In this document: one piece after another, positions 16,826 through 26,005 of the stretch | Numbering within the stretch: the stretch's first letter is position 1 | How the letters are laid out: the number at the start of each line of letters is the position of its first letter | Source of the DNA: JANQOH01 sp965201115 | GTDB taxonomy: Bacteria > Pseudomonadota > Alphaproteobacteria > UBA7887 | Direction of reading: 5' to 3' | Length of the DNA stretch: 64,000 nucleotides | Assembly (NCBI GenBank): GCA_965201115.1 | Contig: OZ241745.1 | Span: 1,550,001-1,614,000 of the forward strand | Program-made: the position numbers and the translations under genes | Notes under the pieces: model-generated | The model's database searches: none | What the model was told of the DNA's origin: nothing | Seen by the model: the letters and a program-made list of their open reading frames with translations, nothing else

Positions 16826-18414
16826 ACGCAACGACCCCGCCGCGCGCCGCAACGACCAGGCGGCGCTTTCTGCAAGCCGTCGCCGCCGCCGGCGGCGCCG
16901 GCGCGCTGTATCGGACGATGGGCGCGCTCGGCATCCCCGCCGCCGCCGCCGCGGAGGCCGCGCCCCCGGCGCTGCCCGCGGGCTCGGGCCGCGGCCGCCG
17001 CGTCGCCATACTCGGCGCCGGCATCGCCGGCATGGCCGCCGCGTGGGAACTGCGCAAGGCGGGCTACGAATGCACGATCCTCGAGGCGACCGCGCGCGCC
17101 GGCGGCCGCAACCTCACCGTCCGCGGCGGCGACGTCATGGAAGAAACCGACAGCAGCCAAACCGTCGGGTTCGGCGGCGGCGCGCACATCTACGCCAATA
17201 TGGGCCCGGCGCGCATCCCCCACCACCACCGCGCCATACTGGGCTACTGCAAGGAGTTCGGCGTGGCGCTCGAAATGTTCGTCAACGACAACCGCGCCGC
17301 GTATTTCCACAACAGCGAACGGTTCGGCGGCGCGCCCGTCGCGGGCCGCCGCGTACACGCCGACATGCGCGGCTATACGGCGGAGCTGCTCGCCAAGGCC
17401 GTGGGCGGCGGCGCGCTCGACGCCGAACTCTCAGCCGATGACAAGGAGCGCGTCCTCGCCATGCTCGTGGAATACGGCGGCCTCGACCCCGACCGCCTCT
17501 ACAAGGGCTCGAGCCGCGCGGGCTACAGCGGCAGGTTCGTCCATGCCGGTTTCGGCGAGGGCGCGGCGAACGACCCGCTCGATTTCGGCGAGCTGCTGCG
17601 GTCGGACTTCTGGCAATACAAACTGCATTTCGAAGAGTTCCTCGACCAGAACCCGACGCTGTTCCAGCCCGTGGGCGGCATGGACGCCATCGCGCGCGCT
17701 TTCGAGGCGCGCGTCTCCGGCCTGATTCGTTTCGGCGCGGCGGTAGAGGAAATCCGCCGGACCCAGGGCGGAGCGCGCATCGTCTTCCGCGGCGCCGCTT
17801 CGCGCGCGCAGGAAGCACTCGAGGCCGATTTCGTTATATGCGCCATCCCCGCGCCGGTCCTGCGCGGCATCGACGCCGATTTCTCCCCCGAGGCGCGGGC
17901 CGCGGTCCGTTCGACCGCCTTCGTGCCGGCGGTGAAGATCGCGTTCGAAACGCGCAACCGCTTCTGGGAAGAGGAAGACGGCATCTACGGCGGCATATCG
18001 TGGACCGACCAAGACATCACGCAGATATGGTATCCGGCCTACGGCTACCACGCGGAGCGCGGGGTGGTCATCGGCGCGTATATCTGGGACGACCTCCCCG
18101 GCCAGGGCGCGCGCTGGGGCGCGATGGACCCGCAAGAGCGCCTGCGCGCCGCCATCGCCGAGGGCGAGCGCATCCATCCCGGATACGGCGCCGCCATCGC
18201 CGCCGGGGCCAGCCGCGCCTGGGCGAAGGTTCCGTATCAGCTGGGCGGCTGGCCCGAATCCTACGACCCGCCCGCCGCCCTGCGCGCGGCGGACGGACCG
18301 TTCCATTTCGCCGGCGACCAGGTCACCGCGCTGCCCGGCTGGCAAGAGGGCGCCGTGCTGTCGGCCCACGCCGCCGTCGCGGCCATCGCCGAGCGCGCCG
18401 CGCGCGGCGAGTAA
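16822..18414 (+). CDS. Tat-exported flavin amine oxidase
   Basis: A 530-residue FAD-dependent oxidase of the monoamine/L-amino-acid oxidase family. A twin-arginine signal (TRRRFLQAVAAAGG, residues 12-25) with an alanine-rich stretch after it predicts export of the folded flavoprotein to the periplasm. The dinucleotide motif VAILGAGIAGMAAAWEL is at 61-77, and the GG doublet motif ARAGGRN follows. The C-terminal FAD contact FAGDQVTALPGWQEGAVLSA is typical of the family. It would deaminate an amine or amino acid to an aldehyde or keto acid, ammonia and peroxide. It is coupled to the preceding aminotransferase, suggesting a shared amino-compound pathway. Confidence 0.85.
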   Translation: MNATTPPRAATTRRRFLQAVAAAGGAGALYRTMGALGIPAAAAAEAAPPALPAGSGRGRRVAILGAGIAGMAAAWELRKAGYECTILEATARAGGRNLTVRGGDVMEETDSSQTVGFGGGAHIYANMGPARIPHHHRAILGYCKEFGVALEMFVNDNRAAYFHNSERFGGAPVAGRRVHADMRGYTAELLAKAVGGGALDAELSADDKERVLAMLVEYGGLDPDRLYKGSSRAGYSGRFVHAGFGEGAANDPLDFGELLRSDFWQYKLHFEEFLDQNPTLFQPVGGMDAIARAFEARVSGLIRFGAAVEEIRRTQGGARIVFRGAASRAQEALEADFVICAIPAPVLRGIDADFSPEARAAVRSTAFVPAVKIAFETRNRFWEEEDGIYGGISWTDQDITQIWYPAYGYHAERGVVIGAYIWDDLPGQGARWGAMDPQERLRAAIAEGERIHPGYGAAIAAGASRAWAKVPYQLGGWPESYDPPAALRAADGPFHFAGDQVTALPGWQEGAVLSAHAAVAAIAERAARGE

Positions 18415-18460
18415 GCGCCGCCGCGCGCCGCGGTATCCGCGCGCGGGACCGATGCCGCGG

Positions 18461-19363
18461 CTATCGGGCCAAGGCGCGGGGGTCGAGGGCGTCCTGCAGG
18501 CCGTCGCCGAGGAAATTGAAGGCGATGACGGTGGCGAATATGGCGAGGCCGGGCCATACGGCGAGCATGGGCGCCTCGTACATGAGCTCCTGCGCGTTGG
18601 TGAGCATGCTGCCCCAGCTGGCGATGGGGGGCTGTATGCCCAGGCCGAGGAAACTCAACACCGACTCCAGCAGGATGATATTGCCCACCGACAGCGTGGC
18701 GGCGACGACGATGGGCGAGACGGCGTTGGGCAGGATGTGGCGGAACATGATGCGCGCGCCGCTCGCGCCCTGGCTGCGGGCGGCAAGTACGAAATCGCGC
18801 TCGCGCAAGGTCAGCGCGGCGCCGCGCACCAGCCGCGCCACGGTGGTCCAGCCCACCAGCGCGATAATGGCCACGATGCGGTAAAGGCCGATTTCCGGCG
18901 CGTTGGCGAGATCGGGCGGCAGGCCGAGCTTGCCGAGATCGATGGCCGCGAACACGATCAGCAGCGGCAACAGCGGCAGCGCAATGACCGTGTCGGTCAG
19001 CCGCATGAGCAGCGCGTCGATCCAGCCGCCGTAATACCCCGCCGCGAGCCCGACGACGGTGCCGATCGCCGCCGCGATGACCGCCGCCGCGAGCCCGACG
19101 AGCAGCGAGACCCGCCCGCCGTAGAGCAGGCGCAGCAACATGTCGCGGCCGATTTCGTCGGTTCCGAGCGGGTGCCCGGCGGATGGCGGCGCAAAGCGCG
19201 CCAGCAGGTCGATCTCGTTGGGGTCGAGCGCGAGCCACGCGGCGAACAGCGGCGCCGCCGCGGCCAGCGCGCACAAGACCGCCAAGGCGGCCGCGCTCGC
19301 CACCGCCATGCGGTGTTCGACGAAGCGCGCAAGGGTAAGCCGGAACGGCGAGCGCCGCGTCAC
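18461..19363 (-). CDS. oppC: Peptide ABC transporter permease, OppC/DppC type
   Basis: A 300-residue inner-membrane permease with an N-terminal membrane segment, a periplasmic loop with LARFAPPSAGHPLGTDEIGRDMLLRLLYGGR (the OppC/DppC N-terminal signature), and five further helices. The EAA loop that contacts the ATPases is at RDFVLAARSQGASGARIMFRHILPNAV. I chose the GTG at 19363, which overlaps the oppB stop in a GTGA. It forms a heterodimeric channel with OppB. Confidence 0.9.
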   Translation of the reverse strand: MTRRSPFRLTLARFVEHRMAVASAAALAVLCALAAAAPLFAAWLALDPNEIDLLARFAPPSAGHPLGTDEIGRDMLLRLLYGGRVSLLVGLAAAVIAAAIGTVVGLAAGYYGGWIDALLMRLTDTVIALPLLPLLIVFAAIDLGKLGLPPDLANAPEIGLYRIVAIIALVGWTTVARLVRGAALTLRERDFVLAARSQGASGARIMFRHILPNAVSPIVVAATLSVGNIILLESVLSFLGLGIQPPIASWGSMLTNAQELMYEAPMLAVWPGLAIFATVIAFNFLGDGLQDALDPRALAR

Positions 19364-20328
19364 CGGTAGCTCACCCGCGGGTCGAGCCACGCATAGCACA
19401 GGTCCGCCAGCAGATTGCCGAACAACACCAGCGCGGTGGCGAACAACAGGCCGATCAGCGCCATGTTGTAGTCGTTGCCGATGATGGAGTCGTAGATCAG
19501 CTTGCCCATACCGAGATAGCCGAACATGGTCTCGGTAATCAGCGCGCCGGAAAACAGCGTGCCGAAGCTCAGCGCGAGAATGGTCACGACGGGGATCATC
19601 GCGTTGCGCAATGCGTGGCGGAACACGATGCGCCCGCGGCGCGCGCCCTTGGCCCGCGCGGTGCGAATGTAGTCTTGGCGCATGACCTCCATGGTCGCGG
19701 CGCGCACGAAGCGCGTCAGCCCGCCGACGCTGGCGGCGCTGAGCACCGCGACCGGCAGGATCAGGTAGCGGACGCTCTCCCACAGTCCGGCGAGGCCGCC
19801 GCGCGGCGCGTCGAGCCCGCCCATGCCGCCCGCCGGCAGCCAGCCGAGATTCACCGAGAACAGCATGATCGCCAGCAGCGCGAGCCAGAACGGCGGCGCC
19901 GAAATGCCGGCCAGCGCAACGAAATTGATGGCGTAGTCCGCCGCCGAATAAGGCCGCAGCGCCGAGGCCACGCCCACCGGGATGGCGATCGCGAGGGAGA
20001 TCAGCAGCGTCGCGCCCATCAGCACGAGGGTGTTGACGAGGCGCGGCCCCAGGATTTCGAGCACCGGGCGGTGGTGAATGCGCGAATGGCCGAAATCGCC
20101 CGCGGCGGCGGCGGCAAGCCAATTGCCGTAGCGCTCGGCGATGGGCTTGTCGAGACCGTAGAGCGCCTTTAACCGCGCCGCGTCCGCTGGCGTCAGGTCG
20201 GGGTCGGACTGCACCATGATATCGATGGGGTCGCCGGGCATGAGCGCCATCAGCGCGTAAATGGCGAACGACATCAGCGCGATGACGACAAGCGACTCGA
20301 CGACCCGCGCGGCGGCGTAGCGGATCAT
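19360..20328 (-). CDS. oppB: Peptide ABC transporter permease, OppB/DppB type
   Basis: A 322-residue permease beginning MIRYAAARVVESLVVIALMSFAIYAL, with six predicted membrane helices. MPGDPIDIMV is the usual OppB/DppB loop after the first helix. The EAA loop is at QDYIRTARAKGARRGRIVFRHALRNAMIPVV. The ATG at 20328 is chosen over longer upstream frames, which are arginine-rich and not membrane-like. Downstream of oppF by 73 bp. Confidence 0.92.
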   Translation of the reverse strand: MIRYAAARVVESLVVIALMSFAIYALMALMPGDPIDIMVQSDPDLTPADAARLKALYGLDKPIAERYGNWLAAAAAGDFGHSRIHHRPVLEILGPRLVNTLVLMGATLLISLAIAIPVGVASALRPYSAADYAINFVALAGISAPPFWLALLAIMLFSVNLGWLPAGGMGGLDAPRGGLAGLWESVRYLILPVAVLSAASVGGLTRFVRAATMEVMRQDYIRTARAKGARRGRIVFRHALRNAMIPVVTILALSFGTLFSGALITETMFGYLGMGKLIYDSIIGNDYNMALIGLLFATALVLFGNLLADLCYAWLDPRVSYR

Positions 20329-20401
20329 CGCGGGCGCTTCGCCGGCCGTTTGCCGGCGGCCCCGAGCGTTCGCGGCCGCCGGAGCTCCCGGGGGCGCGTC
20401 C

Positions 20402-21364
20402 TCACGGCGCCTCGGGCCGGTGGCACGCCACGGCGCGGTCGGGGCCGGCGGCCTCCAGCGGCGGGATGACGCGGCGGCATATGTCCTCCGCCTTCGGGCA
20501 ACGCGGATGGAACGTGCAGCCCGGCGGCGGCGCGATGGGCGAGGGCGCCTCGCCCCGGAGCGCGGCGCGGCGCGCGCGGCGGCGGCCCGGCTCGGGCGCC
20601 GCGGCGCGAAGCGCGCGCGTATAAGGATGCCGCGGCGCCGCGAACAACGCCGCCCGCGGCGCCAGCTCGACAATACGGCCGAGATACATCACCGCCACCC
20701 GGTCGGCGATGAAATCCACCACCGCCAGGTCGTGCGTCACGAACAGATACGCCAGCCCGCGCGCATCCTGCAGATCGCGCAGCAGGTTGAGTATCTGGCT
20801 CTGTATCGAGACGTCGAGCGCGGAGACCGGCTCGTCGGCGATAATCGCCTCGGGCTCGAGCGCAAGCGCCCGCGCGATGCCGATGCGCTGGCGCTGGCCG
20901 CCGGAAAATTCGTGCGGGTAGCGGTCGAGAAGCGCCTCCGACAGGCCCACCGCGTTCATGAGCGCGGCTACTTTCCCGCGCCGTTCGCGCCGTCCGCCCG
21001 CGCGATGGATGCGCAAGGGCTCCTCGACGATGGCGCCCGCCGTCATGCGCGGGTCGAGCGCGGCGAACGGATCCTGGAAGACCATCTGTATCGCGCGGCG
21101 GGCGCGGGCGCGGGCGCGCTCCAGCGGCGCGCCGCGAAACAGCACCGCGCCCGAAGTGGGCGGATACAGGCCGCCGAGCACGCGGCCCAGGGTTGTCTTG
21201 CCGCAGCCGCTCTCGCCGATCAGCGCCAAGGTTTCGCCTTCCGCCAGGGCGAGATCGACGCCGTTCACCGCGTGGACCGTGGCGCGCCGGCGCGAGAACA
21301 AGCCTCCGCCCGCGGAGAAATGCTTGACCAACGCGCGGCATTCGAGCAATGCGGTCATGGTCAT
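20402..21364 (-). CDS. oppF: Peptide ABC transporter ATPase, OppF/DppF type
   Basis: A 320-residue ATPase with Walker A GESGCGKTTLGR, Q-loop FQDPFAALDPR, signature FSGGQRQRIGIARAL and Walker B AIIADEPVSALD. The oligopeptide-specific C-terminal domain carries cysteines (GCTFHPRCPKAEDIC) typical of OppD/OppF. The ATG at 21364 overlaps the oppD stop as ATGA; a second ATG two codons later would serve equally. It acts with OppD on the cytoplasmic face of the OppBC channel. Confidence 0.93.
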   Translation of the reverse strand: MTMTALLECRALVKHFSAGGGLFSRRRATVHAVNGVDLALAEGETLALIGESGCGKTTLGRVLGGLYPPTSGAVLFRGAPLERARARARRAIQMVFQDPFAALDPRMTAGAIVEEPLRIHRAGGRRERRGKVAALMNAVGLSEALLDRYPHEFSGGQRQRIGIARALALEPEAIIADEPVSALDVSIQSQILNLLRDLQDARGLAYLFVTHDLAVVDFIADRVAVMYLGRIVELAPRAALFAAPRHPYTRALRAAAPEPGRRRARRAALRGEAPSPIAPPPGCTFHPRCPKAEDICRRVIPPLEAAGPDRAVACHRPEAP

Positions 21365-22326
21365 GCGTGGAGCAGGCAGGCGGCGGCGCGGCCGCCGCCG
21401 AGCTCCGCGAGCGGCGGCAGGGTGTCCGCGCACGCGGCGAAAGCGCGCGGGCAGCGGTCGCGGAACGCGCAACCGGCGGGCAGCGCGGCGAGGTCAGGCA
21501 CGTTGCCGTCGATGGCGGGCAGACGCTCCGCGCCGGCGCCGATGCGCGGCAGCGTGGCAAGCAGCCCCGCCGTGTACGGATGGCGCGGCGCGTCGAACAG
21601 CGCGTCGGCCGGCGCGCGCTCGACGATGCGGCCCGCATACATCGCCGCGACATCGTCGGCGATCTCCGACACGGCGCCGAGGTCGTGGCTGATGAACAGG
21701 ATCGCCATGCCGAACGCGCGCCGCGTTTCGTCGAGAAGTTCGAGGATTTGCGCCTGCACGGTAACGTCGAGCGCGGTGGTGGGCTCGTCGGCGATAAGCA
21801 GGGCGGGGCGGCCGGCGAGCGCCATCGCGATCATCGCGCGCTGGCGCATGCCGCCCGACAGGCGATGGGGATAGTCGCGCGCGCGCAGGTCGGGTTCGGG
21901 GATGCCGACGCGGTCGAGCAGCGCCACCGCGCCGTCCCACGCGGCGCGCGGCCCGCGCTTCTCATGCAGCAGCGAGACCTCGGCGATCTGGTCGCCGATG
22001 CGGCGCACGGGGTTGAGCGCGGTCATGGGCTCCTGGAAGATCATGGCCATGCGCCGCCCGCGTATGCGGCAGAGACGATCTTCCGACAGCCCGCCGAGGG
22101 CGGCGCCCTCAAGCGCGATTGTTCCGCCGGTCACGCGGCCCGGCGGGTCGATCAGGCCCATGATCGCGAGCGCAGTCACGGTCTTGCCGCAGCCGCTCTC
22201 CCCCACCAGGCCGAGCGCGCGCCCCGCCTCGACGCGAAACGAGACGCCGGAGACCGCCGGCGCCGGCCCGCCGCGCGTGTCGAACGCGACCGAGAGTTCG
22301 GATACTTCGAGAAGCGGCCCGGTCAT
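21361..22326 (-). CDS. oppD: Peptide ABC transporter ATPase, OppD/DppD type
   Basis: A 321-residue ATPase with Walker A GESGCGKTVTAL, Q-loop FQEPMTALNPVRRIG, signature LSGGMRQRAMIAMAL and Walker B LLIADEPTTALDVT, plus the OppD C-terminal cysteine block (GCAFRDRCPRAFAAC). I prefer the ATG at 22326 (MTGPLLEVSELSV), which gives the canonical N-terminus; an in-frame ATG at 22371 would add 15 residues. First visible gene of the minus-strand oppDFBC set. Confidence 0.92.
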   Translation of the reverse strand: MTGPLLEVSELSVAFDTRGGPAPAVSGVSFRVEAGRALGLVGESGCGKTVTALAIMGLIDPPGRVTGGTIALEGAALGGLSEDRLCRIRGRRMAMIFQEPMTALNPVRRIGDQIAEVSLLHEKRGPRAAWDGAVALLDRVGIPEPDLRARDYPHRLSGGMRQRAMIAMALAGRPALLIADEPTTALDVTVQAQILELLDETRRAFGMAILFISHDLGAVSEIADDVAAMYAGRIVERAPADALFDAPRHPYTAGLLATLPRIGAGAERLPAIDGNVPDLAALPAGCAFRDRCPRAFAACADTLPPLAELGGGRAAACLLHA

Positions 22327-22516
22327 ACTGCGGCGCCCGGATTCGTCAACGGTCTCGACGGTGCCGCGCATAGCACATCCGGCCCCGCGCCGGAACGGGC
22401 GCGCCGCCCGGAAGCGTGGGCGTTCATGCCCGCATCGCTTGCGGCGCAGGCGAAAAAAAACGGGCCGGTTCGCTATTCCGGTTGCTTCCGCCGTCCGGTC
22501 ATGCGATTATGCCGGT

Positions 22517-22858
22517 ATGAACGACACATCGACCGCGCATGGATCGGCGGCCCCGGCCCGCGAGGCCGGGGCGGGCGGCCGGCTGCGCGCCAACGGCGGC
22601 CTCGTCGCGATTATCGCGGGCTTTGCCACCGTCATCATGACCATCGTGGCCGCGGCAGCGTTGATTATTAACAGCTTGCAGCAGATCGACGCGCGCGTGA
22701 CGAGCCTTGAGGCCGCGCAGCAGGAAACCAACGCGAATTTGCGGGATATCAATTCGGCGATACGCGATCTGAATACGCGCGTCGGGCGCATCGAGGGCCA
22801 TCTCGGCATCGGCATGCCGGCCCGGCCGGACGCCGAGCGGAACGAAGCCGACAGGTAG
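22517..22858 (+). CDS. Small membrane-anchored coiled-coil protein, copy 1
   Basis: A 113-residue protein with a variable N-terminus, one hydrophobic segment (GLVAIIAGFATVIMTIVAAAALII, about residues 28-51) and a heptad-patterned coiled coil (QQIDARVTSLEAAQQETNANLRDINSAIRDLNTRVGRIEGHL). (Described by blocks.) No enzyme motif is seen. It is about 90% identical to the next gene and shares its upstream region (TATTCCGGTTGCTTCCGCCG and the stretch to the ATG), so promoter and gene were duplicated together. It lies between oppD and the binding-protein gene, on the opposite strand. Confidence 0.65.
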   Translation: MNDTSTAHGSAAPAREAGAGGRLRANGGLVAIIAGFATVIMTIVAAAALIINSLQQIDARVTSLEAAQQETNANLRDINSAIRDLNTRVGRIEGHLGIGMPARPDAERNEADR

Positions 22859-22983
22859 GGGCGGTCCGCAACCGGCCTTACAGGCGCGCCGCGCCGCCCG
22901 CATCGTTCGCGGCGCCGGCGAAAAAAACGTTTCGCCACGGTATTCCGGTTGCTTCCGCCGTCCGGTCATGCGATCATGCCGGT

Positions 22984-23367
22984 ATGAACGACACATTGAC
23001 CGCGCATGGATCGGCGGCCCCGGCCCGCGAGGCCGGGGCGGGCGGGTGGCTGCGCGCCAACGGCGGCCTTGTCGCGATTATCGCGGGCTTCGCCACCGTC
23101 ATCATGACCATCGTGGCCGCGGCAGCGTTGATCATCGTCAGTTTCAATCTGGTTCTCAACAGTTTGCAGCAGATCGACGCGCGCGTGACGAGCCTTGAAG
23201 CCGGGCAGCAGGAAACGAACGCGAATTTGCGGGAACTCGGCGCCGACGTGCGGGAAATGAATTCCGCGATACGCGATCCGAATACGCGCGTCGGGCGCAT
23301 CGAGGGCCATCTCGGCATCGGCATGCCGGCCCGGCCGGACGCCGAGCGAAACGAAGCGGACAGATAG
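22984..23367 (+). CDS. Small membrane-anchored coiled-coil protein, copy 2
   Basis: A 127-residue paralogue of the previous gene, with the same hydrophobic segment. It carries two short insertions: VSFNLVL after the membrane helix and ELGADVREM (seven residues plus changes) in the coiled coil. The in-register insertions keep the heptad pattern. The C-terminal block RVGRIEGHLGIGMPARPDAERNEADR is identical to copy 1 apart from silent changes. Function unknown; a membrane-tethered oligomer is the simplest reading. Confidence 0.65.
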   Translation: MNDTLTAHGSAAPAREAGAGGWLRANGGLVAIIAGFATVIMTIVAAAALIIVSFNLVLNSLQQIDARVTSLEAGQQETNANLRELGADVREMNSAIRDPNTRVGRIEGHLGIGMPARPDAERNEADR

Positions 23368-23383
23368 AGCTGGCTGTGCGCGT

Positions 23384-25027
23384 TTACTCGGCGGCGCGCC
23401 ACTCCTCGATCCACATGGTAGTCGTGGCGTCGTGGCCGGTGGGACGGACGCCCTCGAGCCACGGCGGGAATACATACGGGTTGGCGCGGTAGAACAGCGG
23501 CAGGGCGGGCAGATCGGTAGCGTAAAGCGCCTGCAGCTCGGCCCACAGCGGCAGCCGCGCTTCGGGGTCGAGTTCGCGCTCGATGGCGTCGATTAGTTCG
23601 TCCATGCGCGGATTGCTGTAGCCGGGGTAGTTCTGCCCCGACCAGCCGTTTTCGCCGCTCGGGATCTGGTCCGATTTCAGCGTCGAGAGCGGAACGGTTT
23701 CCGGCGTGCTGAGCCAAGCGTACATCGAGAGGCCCGGGTTTTTGCGCCGCGCTACCGTGTCGCCGAAGAACACCCGCGCGGGCTCGTTGCGGATGATCGC
23801 CTCGACGCCCACTTTCGCCCATTGGCTTTGCAGCACCTGCTGGACGAGTTCGCGCGATTTGTCGCCGGCGGTGGTCATCAGCGCGACCGCGAGGGGTTCG
23901 CCGTCGGCGTTGCGGCGCGGCCCGGCGCCGGATTCGCGCCAGCCGGCGTCCTCGAGCAGCGCCGCCGCGCGCTCCGGGTCGTGGCGATAGACAGGAACGG
24001 ACTCGCTGTAGGCGCGGTCGAGCGGATGGATGTTCGAGCTCGCCACGGGTTGGTGACCGCCGAACAATTGCGCGGTCAACTGCTCGCGGTCGAGCGCATA
24101 CAGCAGCGCCTGGCGCACACGCCGGTCGGCCAGGTGCGGGTTGTCGAAATTCACGTCGAGATGTTCGTAGATCAGCCCCGGCTTGTAGAGAACGCGGTAG
24201 CGGTCGCCGTGGCGGCGCTCGAACGACATGGCCTGCTGGATGTTGAAGCCGAGCACCCCCGCCGCATAGTCGATCTCGCCCGACAGCAAGTTCGCGTCGA
24301 GCGCGGCGTTGTTCTCGATCGTGCGCATGATCACGCGGTCGAACGCGGGCGGCGCGCCATACCACGTCGGGTTGCGCTCCAGCACGATATGCGAGCCCGA
24401 AACGACGTCGGCGATGCGGTAGGGCCCGAAATACAGGCCCGGATTGGTGGGGTCGGTGTTGTAGAGCGTGCGGTGGCGGTACTCGGCGGGGTCGGCGAAC
24501 GGCCCGCGCTCCAGGTGCCGCGGCAGCAACAGCATCGCGTAGTCGTTGTACTTGTATGTCAGGCGATCGATGCGGACGGTGAAGGTCTTGTCGTCGATGA
24601 CGTCGATGGCGAGGGTGCGGCGGAACCCTTCGTTGCTCGCGAAGCCGGACAGTTCGTTGCGCCCCACCTCCCATGTGAACACCGCGTCGTGGGCGGTGAC
24701 CGGCGTTCCGTCGCCCCACGTCGCGCCGGGGTGGATATCGTAGGTGACGGCGACGCCGGTATCGCCGTTTTCCAGCGTTTCGCGCACGGCCAGCCCGTTC
24801 TCGATGGTCGGCAGCCGCGTACACAACATGCATACGAGCTCCCACTCATGGTTGTACACGGTGATGGGCCGCATCGTTGCGTTCAGCACATAGAACTTGG
24901 CCACCATCGAATCGATGTGCGGGTGCAGCGTGGCGGGATACTGCGTCATCCCGACCGTGAGTGTGTCGCGGGCGGCGGCGGGGGCGGCAAGCGCGGCGGC
25001 GCACAGCAGCGCGAAAAGCCTGTTCAT
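23384..25027 (-). CDS. Peptide-type ABC transporter substrate-binding protein (SBP_bac_5)
   Basis: A 547-residue periplasmic solute-binding protein of the oligopeptide/dipeptide (cluster C) family. A Sec signal peptide (MNRLFALLCAAALAAPAAA, cleavage near residue 19-20) precedes the mature start RDTLTVGMTQYPATLHPH. The family signature region is around VTAHDAVFTWE and YDIHPGATWGDGTPV. It reads in the same direction as the opp genes but is separated from oppD by the duplicated small genes on the other strand, so it probably has its own transcript while supplying ligand to OppBCDF. Ligand cannot be deduced. Confidence 0.88.
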   Translation of the reverse strand: MNRLFALLCAAALAAPAAARDTLTVGMTQYPATLHPHIDSMVAKFYVLNATMRPITVYNHEWELVCMLCTRLPTIENGLAVRETLENGDTGVAVTYDIHPGATWGDGTPVTAHDAVFTWEVGRNELSGFASNEGFRRTLAIDVIDDKTFTVRIDRLTYKYNDYAMLLLPRHLERGPFADPAEYRHRTLYNTDPTNPGLYFGPYRIADVVSGSHIVLERNPTWYGAPPAFDRVIMRTIENNAALDANLLSGEIDYAAGVLGFNIQQAMSFERRHGDRYRVLYKPGLIYEHLDVNFDNPHLADRRVRQALLYALDREQLTAQLFGGHQPVASSNIHPLDRAYSESVPVYRHDPERAAALLEDAGWRESGAGPRRNADGEPLAVALMTTAGDKSRELVQQVLQSQWAKVGVEAIIRNEPARVFFGDTVARRKNPGLSMYAWLSTPETVPLSTLKSDQIPSGENGWSGQNYPGYSNPRMDELIDAIERELDPEARLPLWAELQALYATDLPALPLFYRANPYVFPPWLEGVRPTGHDATTTMWIEEWRAAE

Positions 25028-25060
25028 CGGCGGGAACGCTCCTCTCGGCGGCGGGCGCGG

Positions 25061-25867
25061 CTATCGGCTCGGCGCGTCGGTCCCGGGATCGGCGGGCGGC
25101 GCCCGCAGGGCGTTTTGCCGGGGCGCGCCGAAAACGAATATGCCCTGGAGCCACTTGGCGAGTCCGGAAAGCTCGCCGTCGATGCGCGCGAGCCGCTCGC
25201 GCACCGCGGTTTGTTCCGCTTGCAACGCGGTTTGCGCGTTCTCGATGCCATTGAGCCGCCTGCTCTGCACTGCCTGCTCCGCTTGCAGCGCGACCTGGGC
25301 GTTCTCGATGCCGTCGAGCCGCTTGCTCTGCACCGCCTGCTCCGCTTGCAGCGTGGCTTGCGCGTTCTCGATGCCATCGAGTCGCTTGGTCTGCACGGCC
25401 TGCTCCGCTTGCAACGCGGCTTGCGCGTTCTCGATGCCGTCGAGCCGCTTGCCCTGTGCGGTCTGTTCGGCGCGTACCGCCGCGAGCTCGTCCTGGACGA
25501 CGCCCTGCGCGCTTTCGATGCCGTCGAGCCGTCTGCCTTGCGCCGTCTGTTCGGCGCGTACCGCCGCGAGCTCGTCCTGGACGGCGCCCTGCGCGCTTTC
25601 GATGCCGTCGAGCCGCCTGCCCTGCGCCGTCTGTTCGGCGCGTACCGCCGCGAGCTCGTCCTGGACGGCGCCCTGCGCGCTTTCGATGCTGTCGAGCCGT
25701 CTGCCTTGCGCCGTCTGTTCGACTTGCACCGCGGTCAGCCCGGTTTCGATCCGCGCCAGTCGCTCGCGGCTGTCCCGCATATCGTCGCGCAACCAAGCGA
25801 ACAGCGCGACCATCAGCGCCGCCAAGGACACCGCGCCGCCCAATGTAATGCGGTCATGCGTCGTCAA
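25061..25867 (-). CDS. Membrane-anchored coiled-coil protein with 21- and 28-residue tandem repeats
   Basis: A 268-residue protein. An N-terminal hydrophobic helix (ITLGGAVSLAALMVALFAWL) is followed by a long coiled coil made of tandem units. The first units have a 28-residue period (unit core AAVRAEQTAQGRRLDGIES), the later ones a 21-residue period (unit core AEQAVQSKRLDGIENAQ); both are exact multiples of seven. The DNA units are 84 and 63 bp. I chose the TTG at 25867 because GGGAGG lies 8 nt upstream and no in-frame ATG gives the membrane helix. It lies 33 bp upstream of the binding-protein gene. Role unknown; its architecture resembles the two small proteins at 22517-23367. Confidence 0.65.
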   Translation of the reverse strand: MTTHDRITLGGAVSLAALMVALFAWLRDDMRDSRERLARIETGLTAVQVEQTAQGRRLDSIESAQGAVQDELAAVRAEQTAQGRRLDGIESAQGAVQDELAAVRAEQTAQGRRLDGIESAQGVVQDELAAVRAEQTAQGKRLDGIENAQAALQAEQAVQTKRLDGIENAQATLQAEQAVQSKRLDGIENAQVALQAEQAVQSRRLNGIENAQTALQAEQTAVRERLARIDGELSGLAKWLQGIFVFGAPRQNALRAPPADPGTDAPSR

Positions 25868-26005
25868 GGTTCGGCCTCCCGTTGGCGCCCGCCGCGCCGG
25901 CGCGGCGGGCGGGATTGTAGAGCGCCGGCACGCGGGTTCAAGGGCGCCGGCGGCTTTGCGCTCCCGGGGATAGCGGCGCCCGGCGCGAGTCTGTAGATTG
26001 CAGGC

